A stretch of 8,610 nucleotides of DNA, taken from contig CALPRR020000100.1 in NCBI GenBank assembly GCA_943326025.2, positions 1 through 8,610 of the forward strand, read 5' to 3'. This stretch comes from Candidatus Kuenenia stuttgartensis (GTDB taxonomy: Bacteria > Bacteroidota > Bacteroidia > Flavobacteriales_D > Crocinitomicaceae). Positions 6,476 through 8,610 of the stretch are shown here, piece by piece. How positions within the stretch are numbered: the first letter of the stretch is position 1; every line of letters starts with the position of its first letter. Both the position numbers and the translations under genes were made by a program. The notes under the pieces were generated by a model that searched no databases, was not told the origin of the DNA, and was given only the letters and a program-made list of their open reading frames with translations.

Positions 6476-6500
6476 TTTTTCACATTAAGTTAGTGAAAAA
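6476..6500. repeat. Inverted repeat between mfd and yhcG
   Basis: TTTTTCAC (6476-6483) and GTGAAAAA (6493-6500) form 8-base perfect arms around a 9-base loop, ending 9 bases before the yhcG ATG. It could be a weak hairpin ending mfd transcription or an operator for the nuclease gene. The arms are mostly A/T, so stem stability is modest. No clear TAnnTTTG box was seen in the 96-base gap upstream of yhcG. Confidence 0.35.
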
Positions 6501-6562
6501 GTTTATTTCAACAAATACAATTAAGAATTAATTAACTCGAAAAAATTTAATTCAAATTGGAA

Positions 6563-8610
6563 TTATTTCTCTACAGTAACACTTACCAACAGCTTAATTT
6601 CCTCCAAACGCTCGTAAGCCATTTTTAGGTGTTGTACATTGTCGTAAATGATGCGTAATTTATCGTTGGCTTCGCTCATTTTACAATCTTTTGGTCCACG
6701 TTGAATGTAATTTAATACGCCTGTGAAAATAGGAGATTCATAATAAACAGATTGCGGATTTGAAATGAAGTAACCAATCATTTTTCCTCCTTTTAGAACT
6801 AATTTCTCTAATCCCAATTCTTGCGCCATCCAACGCAATTTGAAAGATAAAATCAATTCTTTCACTTCTTTTGGTAAAGGTCCAAAACGGTCAATTAATG
6901 ATTCTGTAAATTTTGTCAAGGCTTCATCGTTGGCTAAGTTGTCCATTTCTTGGTACAAACTCAAACGTTCAGCTACGTTGTTGACATAATCATCTGGTAT
7001 TCTGACTTCTAAATCAGTTTCTAAAACGCATTCACGAATGAAAGAAGTCATCGAATCGGTGTTTCTTTCTTCAAATAGAGTCTTGAATTCTTCTTCACGT
7101 AATTCTTCCATGGCTTCGTTCAAGATTTTTTGATACATCTCAAACCCAATTTCAGAAATGAAGCCACTTTGTTCACCGCCCAACATGTTTCCGGCTCCAC
7201 GAATGTCCAAATCTTTCATGGCAATGTTGAATCCTGCTCCTAAATCGGAGAATTGAACCAAGGCTTCTAAACGTTTTCTTGCTTCGGAAGTCAACACTGA
7301 AAATTTTGGTGCGACTAAATAACAGAACCCTTTCTTGTTGGAACGACCAACACGCCCTCTTAATTGGTGTAAATCACTCAATCCAAAGTTGTGTGCATCG
7401 TTGATGATAATTGTATTTGCGTTGGAAATATCAATTCCTGATTCAATGATCGTTGTCGCCAACAAAACATCATATTCATGATTGATGAAATCCATCATTA
7501 TTTTTTCTAAGTCTTTACCGTCCATTTGTCCGTGACCGATTGCAACACGAATACCAGGGCAAAGGCGTTGTAACATTCCCGAAACTTCTTTGATATTCGC
7601 CAAACGATTGTGAACGAAGAATACCTGTCCACCTCTTGAAATTTCATAAGCAACGGCATCACGAATGGTTTCTTCGTTGAACTGAATAATCTCTGTTAGA
7701 ACAGGTTGTCTATTCGGAGGTGGAGTATTAATTAAACTTAAATCACGTGCACCCATCAGCGAAAACTGTAAAGTTCTCGGAATAGGCGTAGCAGTTAATG
7801 TCAAGGTATCAACTGTTGCACGCATGGTTTTTAATTTATCTTTTACCGCAACACCAAATTTTTGTTCCTCATCGATAATCATCAAACCTAAATCTTTGAA
7901 TTTTACCTTTTCGGAAACGATGGCGTGTGTACCCACTAAAATATCGATTTCACCAGAAGCCAGTTTTTTTAATGTTTCAGTAGTTTGTTTCGCTGATTTG
8001 AAACGGTTAATATAATCGACTTTACAAGGAAAATCTTCCAAACGTTTTGCAAAACTTCTATAATGCTGCATCGATAGTATCGTTGTTGGAACTAATACAG
8101 CAACTTGTTTACTATCTGCAACTGCTTTGAATGCAGCTCGAACAGCCAATTCTGTTTTACCAAAACCTACATCACCACAAATCAAACGATCCATTGGTGT
8201 TGAAGACTCCATATCTTCTTTGATGGCTTGCGTTGTTTTTAATTGGTCGGGTGTATCTTCATACATAAATGATGCTTCCAACTCATTTTGCATATAGGTA
8301 TCCGGTGCAAAGGCAAATCCTGGTTGGGATTTACGTTTTGCATATAATTGAATTAAATCAAAGGCTAATTCCTTGATTTTTGTTTTCGTTTTGTTTTTAA
8401 GTGTTGTCCACGTTTGAGAGCCTAATTTATTCATTTTAGGCGCAATACCATCTTTACCCGTAAATTTAGAAATACGGTGTAATGAGTGAATTCCAACGTA
8501 AAGCACATCACCATCTTTGTATAACAAACGAATTGCTTCTTGTGGTTTTCCGTTTACATCAATTGTTTGCAAACCAGAAAACTGACCAACTCCGTGATCG
8601 ATATGTGTAA
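6563..8610 (-). CDS. mfd: Transcription-repair coupling factor Mfd, C-terminal part (runs off right edge)
   Basis: Mfd is a cytoplasmic DNA translocase that removes stalled RNA polymerase at lesions and recruits UvrA. The visible 682 codons are the C-terminal part of a protein normally about 1,100-1,150 aa. The frame stays open to the right edge, reading THIDHGVGQFSGLQTIDV, the RNA-polymerase-interacting (CarD-like) module, so the TTG at 8570-8572 is internal and not a start. The RecG-like translocase follows: Walker A GDVGFGKTE (8150-8176), Walker B box DEEQKFGV, TATPIPRTL, then ATTIIESGIDISNANT and QLRGRVGRS, typical of superfamily 2 helicase motifs V and VI. The last part is the C-terminal regulatory domain. 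The final 100 bases of homology (6577-6676) have a decayed twin at 5343-5441, so this tail may derive from a donor. The gene appears intact up to its TAA. Confidence 0.97.
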   Translation of the reverse strand, partial: THIDHGVGQFSGLQTIDVNGKPQEAIRLLYKDGDVLYVGIHSLHRISKFTGKDGIAPKMNKLGSQTWTTLKNKTKTKIKELAFDLIQLYAKRKSQPGFAFAPDTYMQNELEASFMYEDTPDQLKTTQAIKEDMESSTPMDRLICGDVGFGKTELAVRAAFKAVADSKQVAVLVPTTILSMQHYRSFAKRLEDFPCKVDYINRFKSAKQTTETLKKLASGEIDILVGTHAIVSEKVKFKDLGLMIIDEEQKFGVAVKDKLKTMRATVDTLTLTATPIPRTLQFSLMGARDLSLINTPPPNRQPVLTEIIQFNEETIRDAVAYEISRGGQVFFVHNRLANIKEVSGMLQRLCPGIRVAIGHGQMDGKDLEKIMMDFINHEYDVLLATTIIESGIDISNANTIIINDAHNFGLSDLHQLRGRVGRSNKKGFCYLVAPKFSVLTSEARKRLEALVQFSDLGAGFNIAMKDLDIRGAGNMLGGEQSGFISEIGFEMYQKILNEAMEELREEEFKTLFEERNTDSMTSFIRECVLETDLEVRIPDDYVNNVAERLSLYQEMDNLANDEALTKFTESLIDRFGPLPKEVKELILSFKLRWMAQELGLEKLVLKGGKMIGYFISNPQSVYYESPIFTGVLNYIQRGPKDCKMSEANDKLRIIYDNVQHLKMAYERLEEIKLLVSVTVEK
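6577..6676. repeat. Direct repeat: functional copy of the mfd 3'-end segment
   Basis: Partner of 5343-5441 in the same orientation. The longest exact match is the 22-base block beginning CTTAATTTCCTCC. Together the two copies delimit a unit of about 1,235 bp containing only the leader and yhcG. No transposase, integrase or terminal inverted repeat was seen. Confidence 0.88.

Noticed and set aside
5343..6676. IS element or transposon around yhcG
   Set aside because: No transposase, no terminal inverted repeats and no short target duplication; the flanking repeats are mfd coding sequence.
7824..8015. Plus-strand 63-codon open frame
   Set aside because: Antisense to the Mfd translocase domain; no independent support.
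8570..8572. TTG as the mfd start
   Set aside because: The frame continues upstream into conserved Mfd sequence (H-I-D-H-G-V-G-Q-F) to the window edge, so the gene is simply cut by the window.

Overview
The window looks like a chromosomal segment of an AT-rich member of the Bacteroidota, most likely a flavobacterium (Flavobacteriales). The evidence is the low G+C content, flavobacterial-looking MetG and Mfd proteins, and TAnnTTTG-type -7 boxes in front of several genes. No species is assigned.

Layout, left to right: (1) the 5' part of metG (methionyl-tRNA synthetase), minus strand, running off the left edge; (2) a divergent orphan gene of unknown function (579-1004, plus strand) that ends one base short of the operon facing it; (3) a tight five-gene minus-strand operon, 5271 down to 1006, in the order dltC - dltD - dltX - dltB - dltA; (4) a decayed copy of the mfd 3' end (5335-5441); (5) a YhcG/DUF1016-type PDDEXK nuclease gene (5444-6466); (6) the C-terminal two-thirds of mfd (transcription-repair coupling factor), minus strand, running off the right edge.

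The centre of interest is the operon. It encodes every component of a D-alanylation pathway known from teichoic-acid-bearing Gram-positives, here in what appears to be a Gram-negative. The parts are an adenylating ligase that keeps the D-Ala-pocket Cys, a 74-aa carrier protein, an MBOAT transferase and a membrane-anchored SGNH-type DltD. Between dltD and dltB I found a 51-codon gene encoding a one-pass membrane microprotein that ends exactly in FVYQQF. This fits the C-terminal F-x-Y-x-x-F signature of DltX, the small acyl-relay subunit. The inferred flow is D-Ala -> DltA (AMP activation) -> DltC phosphopantetheine -> DltB (across the membrane) -> DltX Tyr -> DltD -> an unknown periplasmic or envelope acceptor.

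The second notable structure is at the mfd 3' end. About 100 bp of mfd (6577-6676) recurs as a direct repeat of about 83% identity at 5343-5441, with stop codons and a frameshift. The repeats bracket exactly the nuclease gene. This resembles an insertion with a long target duplication, or a donor-tail replacement, that brought in a nuclease gene without visible transposase or integrase. The nuclease gene itself carries a perfect 29-bp GC-rich palindrome inside its coding region.
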